Below, piece after piece: positions 1 through 16,200 of a stretch of DNA of 64,000 bases. Position 1 is the stretch's first letter, and the number at the start of each line of letters is the position of its first letter. Below the pieces are notes generated by a model. That model had not been told where the DNA came from, ran no database searches, and worked only from the letters and a program-made list of their open reading frames with translations. The translations under genes and the position numbers were made by a program. Where the stretch lies: the NCBI GenBank assembly GCA_010279815.1, contig QEOQ01000253.1, forward strand, positions 459,977 to 523,976, given 5' to 3'. This stretch comes from Brachionus plicatilis (lineage: Eukaryota; Rotifera; Eurotatoria; Ploima; Brachionidae).

Positions 1-3548
<3,548 letters not shown>

Positions 3549-4737
3549 CTATTCAAATTTTATCCAAAAATTAGTTAAATTTTTATTTTAGGAAAAAGTT
3601 AAAACAGATACGCTTTTTTCAAATTCGCATTGAACAAATTGGTGAGCACAATTGTTCAAAGTTTGGCACTGGTCAATAGAGTGAAGCTAGTTGCAAAAGA
3701 AAAATCGATTTCAATTCTAAATGAGATAAATTGAAACGAAATACAAAAAATTTGAAATAATTTATTTCTATGAAAAAAATAAAAATAAAAATAAGATATC
3801 AAAAATGGTCTCTGTGCCTGTGTTTGCATGTAGTTTGAATTTGTTCCAACTTATAGAGCAAATATTTCAAATTGTGTATGTTCGTTTTGAAATATAGCTA
3901 GGGAAAATTTTGAATTTAGTGCAAAAATTGCAAGAGTTGAGGGTGCATGTGAACGGAGAAACCTATTCTTGAATTGACTAGGTACACGTTTAAGCAATAG
4001 TTGTTCGAGAGACGAGTATACTTTCACGCGATTTAATTCAGGAGGGGTGAATGGCGTGTACAGCAGATTTAAAAATGCAAATTTATTTCAAATTTTAAAC
4101 TAAATTAAATTTAATTGTCCTTATTTAAGCTCATAATAATCCATCATTTAAATTTAAAACATCTTAAATTTCAACTATGAATGTTTTGATCATGACAATT
4201 TTAATTCATTCAAATTTTAATTGAGAAATAAAGAGACCGATAAAATCACGAAAATTTATGCATTTATGCATCTATATTAAAAAATCTTGTTTTAAATTTT
4301 TACTTTCTTTCAATGAATTCAATAAAAATTTAAGTAAATTTGGGTAAAAAATATAATTTTTTTATTTAAAATTTTCTATTAATTTTGAAAAAAAGACTTA
4401 TATAAGTAAAATAATTGCCAAAGTTTTGATTTTTTTGGCCCTTTTTTTTACGAAATTTTATTATAGTTTATGAATTGTTTCATATGAGTATTGTTTTCAT
4501 TGCTGAATTCTGGTATTCATCGCCCAAAATTCTAGATTTTCTTGCTGACAATAAAATGTCTCGGTATTTTTTCAAGTTTTTCTCTATTCAAATATTGCCC
4601 TGAGAAATCGATTTCTTCTTTGATAAAATCTTAATATTCATCTTTAAACCTTAATAAAAGTGATAAACATAGAAATTTAAGAAAAGTTGTTTTTACAGTA
4701 CTGACAAATAAAAATAATTTGACCATACGTAAAAGAC
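3549..4737. other. USP7 upstream region, no gene recognised
   Basis: No convincing coding exon. The block around 3780-4060 is clearly less AT-rich than its surroundings and lies directly upstream of the first readable USP7 exon on its strand, so it is the likely place for the USP7 promoter, 5' UTR and missing first exon (inference). From 4080 to 4737 the sequence is AT-rich with no feature seen. Confidence 0.3.
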
Positions 4738-4810
4738 AGTTCCTATCTGGGCATGTAATGGATGGTGATTATTTTCGTTTGAATAGAGAATAAAGACTGT
4801 TCGTCATCGT
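4738..4810 (+). repeat. Dispersed repeat, copy 1 (pair with 19733-19806)
   Basis: About 73 bp closely similar to 19733-19806 in the same orientation. Shared core words are TTTTCGTTTGAATAGAGAAT and AAGACTGTTCGTCATCG. At both loci copies of the small-protein repeat at 5916-6161 lie within about 1.2 kb, but in opposite relative orientation. I could not match it to any known small RNA. Confidence 0.6.
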
Positions 4811-5915
4811 TGTATCAACAGCATATTCTGATGAAAATAGTTTTTTTTTCTAAACAAACTGTTTTACTCAAAATAGATTACAAAATTGAGCATTGTGTTT
4901 TCAAACAAAAATTCCAATACAAAATTTAATTATTAATAAAAAAATGGATTTTGTTTCATATTTTATATTTTTATTTGATTTTATTTTATACAAATTTTTC
5001 AGTTAGTTTTAAAAGGTGAAACAAAATTGTTTCATTTAAAAGTCCAGTTAAAAGAAAAAATTCAAATTATTTTTTAAAAAATTGATCACTTTTAATTAAA
5101 ACGTATGTTAATTTATAATTGAAAATTAAATTTTTTGCTATACTTAATTTTCAATTACTTTAAAAAAAAGACAGTCTAAACATTTTAGTTATGTTTCTTT
5201 GCAATTATAACCACCAAATCTAAAATGAATGATCGATGACAGAATTTTAACATTTGAATAAAATGAATTTACAAATTGAAAAAAAAAATTCCAATTAGAA
5301 AAGATCATAAAGACAAATAAAATTAATCTCAAAATATTGATATTTTTTTTGATCATTAATAATCATCAAGATAAAATACATATAGTTCTAGAATTTTCTG
5401 TGATTCTCTTTCTCTATAGGTTTCTTCTTGAAGAATATTTTCCTGCTAATTATAAAATTTTTTAGCATTAGAAAGCCCCATTTTTTTATACATATTTTTC
5501 GGGCCCAATCGGGTCAATAATTTTAATAAGTTAAAATAAGCTAAAAATTAATAAAAGTTTGAACTGACTCTGTCAGTATGTTTTTTTTAATTTGTTCTTT
5601 TATAGTTTGATAATTTTTGCTATAAATAAATCTTTGAATTTTCAATTTTAAAATATGAGAGCTTATATCAATCAGAATTTGAATTTCACATGCTAAATTG
5701 CACATTTCCTGTTATTAACAGTTAATAAAAAAAATTATTTTTTTTTATTTTTATTGAAAACCTGTAAATATAAAAAAGAATATTACAATGATTTTAAATT
5801 AATAAAAAACTATTGTTATGAAATAAAAATTATTTTTTTTACATATATTATTTGAACAAGTTTTCATTTTTTTTTAATTTTATAGATTTTTTTATTATTT
5901 AATTAGCTAATTTTA

Positions 5916-6161
5916 TTATTTGTGTGAAAACCGATAATCTCTACATCTACTTTTGTCGACATCAATCTTGATTGGAAAAATTGATATTTTGTATTTTTTG
6001 ATTTTTGTGTCTACTGCAAATGGGTAGTAGAAGCAATTATAAAAATTGTGACATTGGTTTGAAAGCTGAAAATATTGTGGATTCTGCAATTGTGGTTGTT
6101 GATTCGACATTAATTGGTTTGGGGTGAATGGTGAAATGGAAGGCTGGTTGAATTTGTACAT
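5916..6161 (-). CDS. Small hypothetical protein, intact member of a local repeat family
   Basis: Open frame of 81 codons with ATG start. The N-terminal half is Gln/Asn/Pro rich (MSNQQPQLQNPQYF); the C-terminal half is basic and aromatic (YNCFYYPFAVDTKIKKYK then FPIKIDVDKSRCRDYRF). Broken copies of the same sequence lie at 18783-18905 and 19309-19510 on the plus strand, so this is a repeated sequence, probably part of a mobile element or a duplicated gene. No known domain recognised. The spacer 4811-5915 upstream of its 3' end is featureless AT-rich DNA. Confidence 0.35.
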   Translation of the reverse strand: MYKFNQPSISPFTPNQLMSNQQPQLQNPQYFQLSNQCHNFYNCFYYPFAVDTKIKKYKISIFPIKIDVDKSRCRDYRFSHK

Positions 6162-6308
6162 ATTAATTAGCTGATTATTTTTTTAATTTTTAAATTTTTT
6201 TTGTATTTTTTTAAATTTTTTAATTGGTGTTGAAAAATCAAAAAAACAGTTGTATTTATACTATTTTATTGAGCCTATGATATTTTTCTAGTTATTTTCA
6301 ATAAAGTC

Positions 6309-6463
6309 TTAAAGATACACCCCTTTTTTGTGTCGATGCACATGCTTTTAAATGCCTGATCATCTAAAGCTAAACCCTTACTATTAAGCAAATTTTTTAA
6401 AATTTTATGATTAAGATTCCAACGCACAATCTAGGTTTTTAAAGAAAAAATACGAGCTTTTTC
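6309..6463 (+). repeat. Left arm of a widely spaced inverted repeat (partner 11631-11789)
   Basis: Begins TTAAAGATACACCCC and is the diverged reverse complement of 11631-11789, which ends GGGGTGTATCTTTAA. Shared words include GTGTCGATG (right arm: CATCGACAC) and TACGAGCTTTTTCAA. The two arms bracket 5.2 kb that includes the carbonyl reductase pseudogene, MULE copy A and the LRR gene. They could be termini of one large element, or two copies of a small element in opposite orientation. The rest of 6162-6957 shows nothing else. Confidence 0.6.
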
Positions 6464-6957
6464 AACTCGAAATATTAAGCTCTAATCTATTTCTAAATTC
6501 AAAAATTAGAAATAGATCCTTAAAAAATTTTGATATGTTTTAAAAAATCTGTTTAGATTTTAGACAAGTTTATTTCGACAACAAAACCAAAGTCATCAAT
6601 ATGAAGCTTTTTAATGATTTAATTTATTTTTTTGTTTTAAAATTCAATAAATTTTTGTTTAAACTAAAGGGAATATTTGATACAATATCATTATAGTAAG
6701 ATTTCAAAGATAAACTTATTTTTTGTATACTTGGTTGCATAACTTGAAAATATGTCTTTACAGTAAATTCTATAATAAAAAAGTTATTAAATTTTTTTTT
6801 GGGCATTTTAATTATATTTAATCGTAAAGTTGAAGAGTCTAACTTTAGCAAAAACATAGATGATAATTAAAAATTAAAATTAAATACTAAATTATAATTA
6901 TTTTTCTAATAATTTCAATTTGTGCATTTTAAAAATATTGAGAGAAGAATAGTTGAA

Positions 6958-7910
6958 ATGCAAAAATTTAAAAAAGTTGCCGTTGTAACAGGTTCAAATA
7001 AAGGTATAGGCTTTGCCATTGTGAAAAGTCTAGCGAGAAAATTTAATGGTATCGTCTACCTCACTGGTATTATATTTAAAAATAAAAATTTAGATTTTTT
7101 CTTTTAAAACTACAATTTTAGCAAGAAATGAAAGCCTCGGAATAAAAGCAGTGAAAAATCTCCAAGACGAAGGCATTAGTGTTAATTTTCATCAGTTGGA
7201 TATTGAAGATTCGCACAGTATTGAGCGTTTTTCACATTATCTCAAAGAAAAATATGATGGTCTTGATGTTCTGATCAATAATGCAGCCATTGCTTATCAT
7301 CACAGAGTATTTTAAAAATAAAAATAAAATTTTTGCTTATAAAAAATTGTCAGGAAAACGATTTTACACCTGAAATAGACCAAGTCATAAACACAATTCG
7401 AGTTAACTTTTCATCAACATTAAATTTATGTAATGCTCTTTTTCCATTGCTCAGACCAAATGCAAGAGTGGTGAACGTATCAAGCCGGGCAGGCTTTTTA
7501 TCAAACATAAAGGATCAGAATTTGATTGATAGAATTCTATCAAAAAAATTTTCAATCGAAGAAAGTATTCAATTAATGGACGAATACATCCAGTACATAA
7601 AAAAAAAATTTTGTTCTTCAAAGGTTGGCAAAATCTGGACAACACAAAAACTTAACTTCAAATCTCATGCACACCCGGCTATTGTGCCACAGATATGACT
7701 AGTTATACTGGGCCTTTAACTCCTGAAGAAGGTTTTAAGAAAATTTAATAATTTAGATATGTAATTATTTGTTTTATTTAAAAAGGCGCAAAAACACCAG
7801 TTTTTCTGGCATTACTTCCTGAGAATTATGATTCATTTAAAGGAAAGTTTTGGGCTGATGAACAATGTGTTGATTGGAAGGATACGAGAAACATACAAAA
7901 AAATAATTAA
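6958..7910 (+). pseudogene. Carbonyl reductase (CBR1-like) short-chain dehydrogenase, disrupted
   Basis: NADPH-dependent carbonyl reductase family of the SDR superfamily. Exons 6958-7066, 7122-7306, 7354-7731 and 7786-7910 join at GT..AG sites. Exon 1 has the cofactor motif VVTGSNKGIGFAIV (TGxxxGIG). Exon 2 has FHQLDIEDSHSIERF and GLDVLINNAAIAYH, and exon 3 has ARVVNVSSRAGFL with the catalytic Ser region. Downstream, SCTPGYCATDM and the last exon KTPVFLALLPENY match the C-terminus. Between these, where CBR1 carries about 30 residues with the catalytic YxxxK, only about a dozen codons remain. The frame also shifts at the A-run near 7600, and an in-frame TAA occurs before SCTPG in the continuing frame. 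With the catalytic Tyr/Lys absent it cannot be a normal reductase. A collapsed assembly of an intact gene is the alternative. Confidence 0.8.
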
Positions 7911-7960
7911 AAGATGAAACTATTTTATTATCTTTATTAAATTATTTTAAATAAATTTTT

Positions 7961-9275
7961 ATGGCTTGTATTTAAAGTTGCACTATAAATTAATCAGAAG
8001 TTGCACTTTTTTTTAATATCAAACTGCACTATATTATTTCCAAAAAGTACTACATTATTTTATGTGCACTGAATTATTCGGTATTTACCAAAATAATTCA
8101 AATCAGAACTTTTATATTTCAAAAATTTACTATATAAATCACTTGGCACTTAAATAATTTTTGATTTTTACTAAAATAATTTCTGAGTTGAATTAAAATA
8201 ATTTCTAATTTGACTAAAATAATTTTAAATATTAATTTATATTAATTTAGACTTTATTTTTATTTTTATTTTCAACAAAGCTTATTTTATTTTATTTTCC
8301 GTCCCTTTTATAAATTCCTTGCAGCTACTTATTTAGAAATTAAAACAATTACATAGAGCTAGTTAATCAACGATAGATCATCATGGCATGGCAAGGTTCC
8401 AGAAATTCTAAACTTAAGTGCTTTCTGAATTTCTAATTTTTGACTTAAAATTCGTAAACTTCCTTCTTTTAAACCCTAGATTTCATTTTTTTTGGGGGAC
8501 AAAAAAAAAAAATTTATATCCAGGTGTCTAAAGAGAACTAACCCTTTAAAAAGTTGTAGATCTTTCAGACTCAATTACACAAAAATAAAATTAAAATCTT
8601 TTTTTAAATTATTTATATTCTGAAAGAGAATAAAATTTTCTACACCCTGGTAAATAGTTTTGTTTGAAAAAAAGGGTGTGCCAATTTTTATTATTGAAAA
8701 AAAGCCAAAAAGATCAATTTAATGAGTTTAATTGTATGTAGTCCCAGGTTTTACTTAATTAACCATTTTTTTTTTATTTTAAACATAACTAGACAAAATT
8801 CTGAACAAATCTATTGTTTTACTTTTTTGAATTTATGTTTATTTTATTTAAATAAAGTATTAAAATCATGTGATTTGATTTGAATTTTGAGTATTTTAAC
8901 TATATTGACAATTTTTTGAATATTTTAAATAAATATTGAAATCAATCCCATTTAATATTATTATTATGCCACCAAAGTCTAAATTTATCCGTTCTCGCAT
9001 TAGTAATTTTTTCAATCATCTCAATCTACTAAACATTGAATAAGTGTCTTGATTTAAAGTGTTTTAAGGTAGATTATTTTTATTTAGTTATTTTAAAATT
9101 AGAAATAAATTTAAAAATTAAAAGACTGTTTAACATCTCTTTTAGTAATAAAAATTCAACTAAATGTGATATAAGGGAAATATCTATTGTGATCATCCTT
9201 CTTGAAAGAAAACTTCACAGTCAATTCCTCTGTTTCAGACTCTGATAAAAATAAAGATTTTTGATAATTATTATT
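7961..9275 (+). mobile_element. MULE-like DNA transposon, truncated copy A
   Basis: Nearly identical to 12424-13219 over its first part (to about 8755) and to 16804-17536 over its second part (from about 8551). It begins with the terminal repeat zone containing TTGCACTATAAATTAATCAG. It lacks the right end that copy B/C retains: similarity stops in the ATT-rich tract near 9260-9275. It carries the short frame MPPKSKFIRSRISNFFNHLN (from 8967, stop at TAA), duplicated in the other copy, probably the N-terminal remnant of an element protein. Assignment to Mutator-like elements rests on the SWIM-finger remnant in the sister copy at 17563-17781. Confidence 0.75.
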
Positions 9276-9474
9276 ATTTTTATTCTTATGTATGTATTAC
9301 TATATTTTTATTCTCTCCAAAATTAAATCACATACTTGTAATATAATTTGTATTTTCTTATTTTTAAAAAAAATAAAGTTTCTGAAAAAAATAGTAATTA
9401 ATAGTATAAAAATAGTATAAATAATATAGTATAAAATAAAAATTTATTTTATAAAATTTGATTCTCTTATTAGA

Positions 9475-11057
9475 ATGGTTGAATACATAAAAGATTATTT
9501 AAAATATTATGAAAATTTAAAAAATGAAATTGACATTCATGCAGAAAAATTAATTTTATCATCCCAATGCGAGCTTGATACCATTAATTTATATCGAAGC
9601 AAATTTTTAAACAAAATTCAAAGCATCACAGCCACAATTCTTAAAAATTCAAAAAATCAATCAAATTTCAATTTTAATCAAGAACAAATATTTTGCTTTT
9701 TTGTACCAAGAACAAATTTTGAAATTGATTTAAAAATCTTTCATTCGAATATTTTTGGTTTTTTGATAATTGCTAACCATTTCATTGATCAGAATGTGAT
9801 CAAATTTTTGAAGTAATGATTTGAAATAAAATTATTTAAAAATCTAAAAATTTTATTTTAAGAAAGGACTTTAACAAGGAAATCGGTTTCAAGAGACAAA
9901 TTTTACTAGCAGGAAAAGTATGGTCAAAATAATTTTAATATTTGTTTGATTAAAAAATTACTTGGCTCATTTAGGACGTAATAATTTTAAACTTGTTCAG
10001 AAATTTGATTGAAAATAGGACTAACAATTCGGAAGGGTTAATTGATTTGTCAGATTCCAATTCCAATTTATTAGAAAAATTTGTAATTAAGCGAAATTTC
10101 ATAGAAAGCTTCGATAAATATGATTTTGAAGTTGTCAAAAAATTTATAAATTTAAATCAATTGATTCATTGTGATTTTGAGTTCAACAGCCTTCAAGAGA
10201 TTCAAGAGAATTTATTTTCTGGATTAAATGGAATCAAGAAATTTTCACTTCAATTAGAGGAAGAATGTTCGTTAAAAGACAAATGCTTCGACGGATTGAA
10301 TAGTCTTGAATCTATTTTTTTAGAAGGAATTTTTTGCACAGAAATCTCAAAAGAATTTTTTTGTGGTTTGACAAATTTAAGCCATCTCGAAATTAGCTAT
10401 TCAAATATATTAAACTTAGGAAAAACTACTTTTGATGAATTACCTAATCTGAATTGTTTAAAATTTATTTCAAACGATTTTGAATCAATTAGTGACTCAT
10501 CTATTAAAGGTTTAAAAAATCTGTCCATTTTAGAATTAAACAAAAACAAAATTTTTTCAGTTAAAAGAAATGCATTTTTTGATTTTCCCAAATTGGAGTT
10601 TTTTAGTCTACAAAATTTTATAAAAAAAAAATTATTTCGTTTATCTTCTATGAACCGAACAGAAAATCTTCAATGTTTAATTTTATTAGATAACAGCGAT
10701 TTTTACTCAACCGAACTTTGTTTTTTTAACTTACCAAATTTGAAATTTTTGTCTATAAATTCAGCCAAAGTGCCATCATTTAAAAATAATTTAATTTTTC
10801 TTGAGGTTCAAAATTTAGATCAATTATCAAATGACTCTTTCAAAAATTTTGGTTGCCTAAAAGGTTTGCGCATGAAAGTCAAAAGAAAACTGATGAAAAA
10901 CATTCACAAATTAAGAGTAAAAAATTTACAATATATTGAGCATTTTTTACTCGAACATCATTTTGAAATTGAGAAAAAAATGAACTATGAAGAAATATTT
11001 GAGTTGCCGAAGCTACGATTTATCCAAAATGAAACAAAATTTTCAATGGTATTTTAA
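9475..11057 (+). CDS. Leucine-rich-repeat protein with N-terminal coiled-coil-like region
   Basis: Three exons, 9475-9812, 9863-9917 and 9975-11057, join in frame to 491 codons plus stop. The N-terminal 110 residues are charged and helical (YIKDYLKYYENLKNEIDIHA...KFLNKIQSI), resembling the coiled coil that follows B-boxes in RBCC-type proteins, but no RING or B-box is seen. The C-terminal 330 residues are degenerate LRRs with period about 24, e.g. LSGLNGIKKFSL, FDGLNSLESIFL, FCGLTNLSHLEIS, IKGLKNLSILELNKNKI. No signal peptide or membrane segment. LRRs normally serve protein-protein binding; partner unknown. The ATG at 9475 sits one base after an AG, so an upstream exon is possible. It lies between two MULE-like copies and inside the 6.3/11.7 kb inverted repeat, so it may be a dispersed multicopy family member. 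Confidence 0.7.
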
Positions 11058-11099
11058 ATTTTTTTTATTTTGATCAAAATAATGTAGTCAACACTGTTG

Positions 11100-11146
11100 A
11101 CAAAATTTTTTAAAATACAATTCAATTGTATTTTAAAAAATTTTGT
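11100..11146. repeat. Perfect 23-bp-arm palindrome 3' of the LRR gene
   Basis: Two 23-base arms (ACAAAATTTTTTAAAATACA and complement) around a single central base, 43 bp after the LRR stop codon. It could fold as a 3' UTR hairpin or be a solo element remnant. Confidence 0.8.
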
Positions 11147-11630
11147 AAATGCTTTGTTGATTATATTTGTTTGATGAAAAAAATAAAATATATTTTGAAT
11201 TAAAATACATTTAATTTAAGCTCTCAAATTATGAAAAATTTGAAAAATTTGTAAAAAATGAGATTTTAATTGACAGCTTATATCAAGAAAAAATTTTAGA
11301 ATATATGGATAGATAAAAATGGAACTAATATTAAAACTGTGATTGTTAGACTAAATAAGATTCCTCGTTCTAGTCCAAAAATAAGCTATATTTAGCTATT
11401 AATATTTTGATCAATATGAACAGTTAAAGTTTTTGTGTAATCAATCGATATATTTTTAGAAAAACTAAATATTTATCTTTTTTTAATAAAAATTTTACTA
11501 TTAATATGTTTTGATTTCGAAATTAACTTGTCTAAAACCCAATCAATATTTTTTAAACACACATCAAATATTTTTAAATTTTTTTAAATTTTTTTTAATT
11601 TATTCTTTTGATATTCTAGAAAAAGAAAAA

Positions 11631-11789
11631 GATTGAAAAAGCTCGTATTTTTCATCAAAAGCCTAGATTGTACTTTGGAATCTGAATCATAAAATTTTCA
11701 AAAATTCGCTTAATAGTTAGGGTTTAGCTTCAGATGATCAGGAATTTAAATGCATGTTCATCGACACGAAAAAAGGGGTGTATCTTTAA
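11631..11789 (-). repeat. Right arm of the inverted repeat paired with 6309-6463
   Basis: Reverse-complement match to 6309-6463, see that entry. The surrounding spacer 11147-12423 has no recognised gene. The stretch 12050-12400 is less AT-rich and unexplained, with the local word TACGTACTTCGTA. Confidence 0.6.
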
Positions 11790-13219
11790 CACTCAAATTA
11801 CCAGAAATGTTTTACCTTAGATTACCGCCGGTATCATTTTTGACACCATTTTTATTTTTGAATTTAAAAGAAGTATAAACTTTAAAAATAATATTTTTGT
11901 TTGATAAATTGTTATGAAAATTTAATTGATAAATTTTTTAAATAATTCAAAATATTGACACATGATTATGATATATGATAAAAAATCTAAGAGAATTGTG
12001 ATCATTCAGACTAAGTTCAAAATAAATAAAATTATAAAAAATTAAAGTCTTTTGCCGCTTTCATGACATATTTTACAAACAGCCACTACTTTCTGTAGCT
12101 AGTAATTATTCGTCAACGGTCAGATGTTGTGATGGTCAATAACAAGCCTGTGAATTTTCAATAAATTTTTCACAGATTTGTCTCATCATGCAAAATTTAT
12201 CGTTCGCTCTTCACGTGAGTGGTGATTGTAAAAATGTAAATATTTTTTGATTTTATAGTACTTCTTACGGGACATAGATTGAGTTATGATACGTACTTCG
12301 TACTTTGAGTCCCACATTTGTACGACTGGAGTATTTGGGCAAAAAGTCCCTCGCTAAAAGTATACCAATAAGCGCTAAAATATTTTAACGCTTTTTTCTT
12401 TTTCTCTTTTATTCTTTTATTAAATGGCTTGTATTTAATGTTGCACTATAAATTAATCAGAAGTTGCACTTTTTTTTAATATCAAACTGCACTATATTAT
12501 TTCCAAAAAGTACTACATTATTTTATGTGCACTGAATTATTCGGTATTTACCAAAATAATTCAAATCAGAACTTTTATATTTCAAAAATTTACTATATAA
12601 ATCACTTGGCACTTAAATAATTTTTGATTTTTACTAAAATAATTTCTGAGTTGAATTAAAATAATTTCTAATTTGACTAAAATAATTTTAAATATTAATT
12701 TATATTAATTTAGACTTTATTTTTATTTTTATTTTCAACAAAGCTTATTTTATTTTATTTTCCGTCCCTTTTATAAATTCCTTGCAGCTACTTATTTAGA
12801 AATTAAAACAATTACATAGAGCTAGTTAATCAACGATAGATCATCATGGCATGGCAAGGTTCCAGAAATTCTAAACTTAAGTGCTTTCTGAATTTCTAAT
12901 TTTTGACTTAAAATTCGTAAACTTCCTTCTTTTAAACCCTAGATTTCATTTTTTTTGGGGGACAAAAAAAAAAAATTTATATCCAGGTGTCTAAAGAGAA
13001 CTAACCCTTTAAAAAGTTGTAGATCTTTCAGACTCAATTACACAAAAATAAAATTAAAATCTTTTTTTAAATTATTTATATTCTGAAAGAGAATAAAATT
13101 TTCTACACCCTGGTAAATAGTTTTGTTTGAAAAAAAGGGTGTGCCAATTTTTATTATTGAAAAAAAAACAAAAAGAATCCTTTTTTTCAGTTTAATTGTA
13201 TGTTGTCCCAGGGATTACT

Positions 13220-16200
13220 CAGAGTTGTTTAAAAGTCACAAGTCTTGACTTTGTACTTTTAAAGTTATTATTAATTTATTTAATGAAATCAATTATTGAT
13301 TAAAAAATATTTTCATGGTTTTTGGGTTGCAATTTTCACTCATTTTTAATTTTCATTTTGATTCAATTTATTTAGCTTAAATCAGTACATATGTAATAAT
13401 CTATGTTGGTCAGAACTGAAATTATACAAATATTCAGAATCTTTAAAGAAATTTTAATAACGATTCAAATATTAAATGCTTAAAAAACAAATTAATGTCT
13501 TTTTATTCCTAAAAAATTTTTTTGAATGACTTACATCTTGAAATAAATAAAGTTGCAATTTCGCTTTTAAGCTTAAGATTATTTGACTTAATCCAGCACT
13601 CGCACGTGCGTTCCTCGAACAGTTTTTTTTTAAATAAGCATTTTATCATCAAAAAATAGCGTCTATTAAGCCAAAAATTGTCACTATAAATAAATTCTTT
13701 TTTAATTTTCTATAAAATTAAGCTTTGATTTTTATTTATTTATTCTTATCTAATTTAACTTTAGAGAATTTTAAACACGATTTTAAAAATAAAAATGAAT
13801 ATTGATATTCAAATTCAGAAATCTGAAATTTTGAAGACTTGTTTTACGGATTTTACAGTCGAAAGTAAACATTTTAAATAAAAATAATAATTTTTTATTT
13901 TTTTATAAACTCTTTTATACAGAAAACAATGAAAATATCATTGTTTCAAGATCTGGTGTGTGCATCACTTGCAAAATCAAAATTACTGACACAAAGACCA
14001 ATACATCGAATTTTATACGACACACGAAAAAATGTAATCCACAGTATTATGAAGAATTCAATCAGAAACAGAATAGAAGAAAAGAAGTTTGCGAAACTGA
14101 CAAAAAAAAGAAATTAAATCAAGAAAACATAACTTTCTTTATATTTAAATATCTAATTATCGGATGTAGCTTGCCATTTGGACTAATAGAAAGTGATGGT
14201 AATTAGAATTTTTTTCTTGTTTTGTAAAATTAAGTTGATTTTTTTTAAACTTTTAATTATGCTCCTAATTTTATTTATTATTATTGGAACGTTAATAATT
14301 AAATTGATCTTATTATTAAAATTTAGGTTTTCAAATTTTCATGTCTTTGGTTTGTGACAAATGGAAACCATGTACAAGGACGGCATTAAATAAGCTTCAA
14401 AGAGAAGCTTACAAAACCTTATGTTCCGTTTTGAAGCAAAATTTAGAATGTGCAAGATTTATATCGCTAACAGTAGATATTTGGTCTGATAGAAGATTAA
14501 GATCTTTTCTGAGAGTGACTGCTCATTTTATTAATAGCGAATTTAAATTCAAGACGTTACTAATTGCATGTAAAAATATCAAAGATTGCACTGGCTTTAA
14601 TATTAAAATAGAGTTAGATAAAATTCTAGACCAATTTAATATAAAGTATTTTAGCTGTTAAAATAAGAAAATAAATTAATTTACTTGATTAAATAGAGAA
14701 AAAATTGTTAAAATTGTTACAGATAATGGCTCTAATATGGTTAAAATTTGGAAAACTATATGATTTAGGTAATACATAAATTACTTTTTACTAACTCGAA
14801 CCTTTGTTTATTAAATTTAATTAATAATTCCAAAACATTGAAATTTATAATTTTTTATAATTTAGTTGGTGACAATGAATTCAGTCTAAAAGAGATTGAA
14901 TCAAGCCAAAATAATTACAGTTCCTCAGAAGAAGATGATGATGAATTAACAAGTTCAGATGAAGAGGAAAAAAATTTAAATATAATCGATACTTTTTGCG
15001 AATTTATCCCAAACCAAAAAACTCATTCATGCTGTTTCGCTCATTCAATTCAACTTGTGGTAAAAAATAGCTTGAAAAAAATTAATAATATTCGGAAGCT
15101 CCTCTCTAAATGTTACAAAATATCAGCAAAATATCGGCAAAAAAAGGTTTTTGCGAATTTTTGGAAGAAAAGAATTACAAAGCCATCACCAAACCAATAA
15201 AAGTTCGATGGAACAGTGAAATCGAATGTTTGAAATCAATTTGTAGAATAAAGCTGAACGATTTAAATGAAGGTCTCGAAAAAATTGAATCCTGGAATCT
15301 TTCTTTGACTCAAAATGACTATCTACGACTAATAGACATTGTGAATATCCTAGAGCCTTTCGAATATGTTTCAAATGAGATACAAGGTAATAAATATTAA
15401 AAATCATATCGTTTTTTAAATTGATTTAAATTTTAAAAGGTGAAAACTATTGTACAATAAGCTAAGTTGTCCCTAGTTTGTTTCAGCTTATTAATGACCT
15501 CAAACAATATGAACCTAAAAACAAGAATCTTTTAGCCTTTAGACAAGAATTAGAATCACAATTGAGATTTCGTTTTAAGTCAATATTTGTAAATATCGAA
15601 AATCCATCTACTTTAGATGAAAACGGAACAGATTTTTCACCCTATATATCATCCTTTTTAGACCCATTTTTCAAAAATGAGTGGATATTGAGTCTCGATA
15701 TAGACGAGGTAAAAAAATTAGAAATTTTAAATAAATTAAAAAACCAACTCATGGAAGAATTTTCAAAAATGAGACCTAAAAAAAAATGTAGCTTCAACCA
15801 ATGATGATTTCAATTTAAACGTTAATGAATCACAGGCTAGAGAGCACACTTCTTCAAGTTCAAATAGACGGCCTTTAAGTACAATCAGCAATGAATCCGA
15901 TTCAAGCGTCCTAAAATCACCATTAAAACGAAAGAAATTTTTTAGTTTCGCAAAAAAAAACCAGAGTTCTAAAGGTGTGCAATGTAACGATGAAAAATTA
16001 TTCAGACGTCAGATTGATGAGTATTTAAATATTGAATATGATCCAGATGTTAATTTAAAGATGTTTTGGCAACGAAACAAATCAATTTTCCCCGATTTAT
16101 ATATTTTGGTTTTAAAATATTTATCAATTCCAGCATCATCAGGTCCAATTGAGCGAACATTTTCATATGCTGGCTATATAAACGGACCACATAGATCAAG

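Noticed and set aside
4738..4810. Possible snRNA or small RNA
   Set aside because: Compared by eye with U1-U6, U11/U12 and tRNA signatures; no A/B boxes, Sm-site context or matching core found.
9036..9245. Identical 69-codon frames at 9036-9245 and 17289-17498
   Set aside because: They are internal parts of two copies of the same transposon starting at a non-ATG codon; on the other strand an acidic frame is equally open, so neither is supported as a gene.
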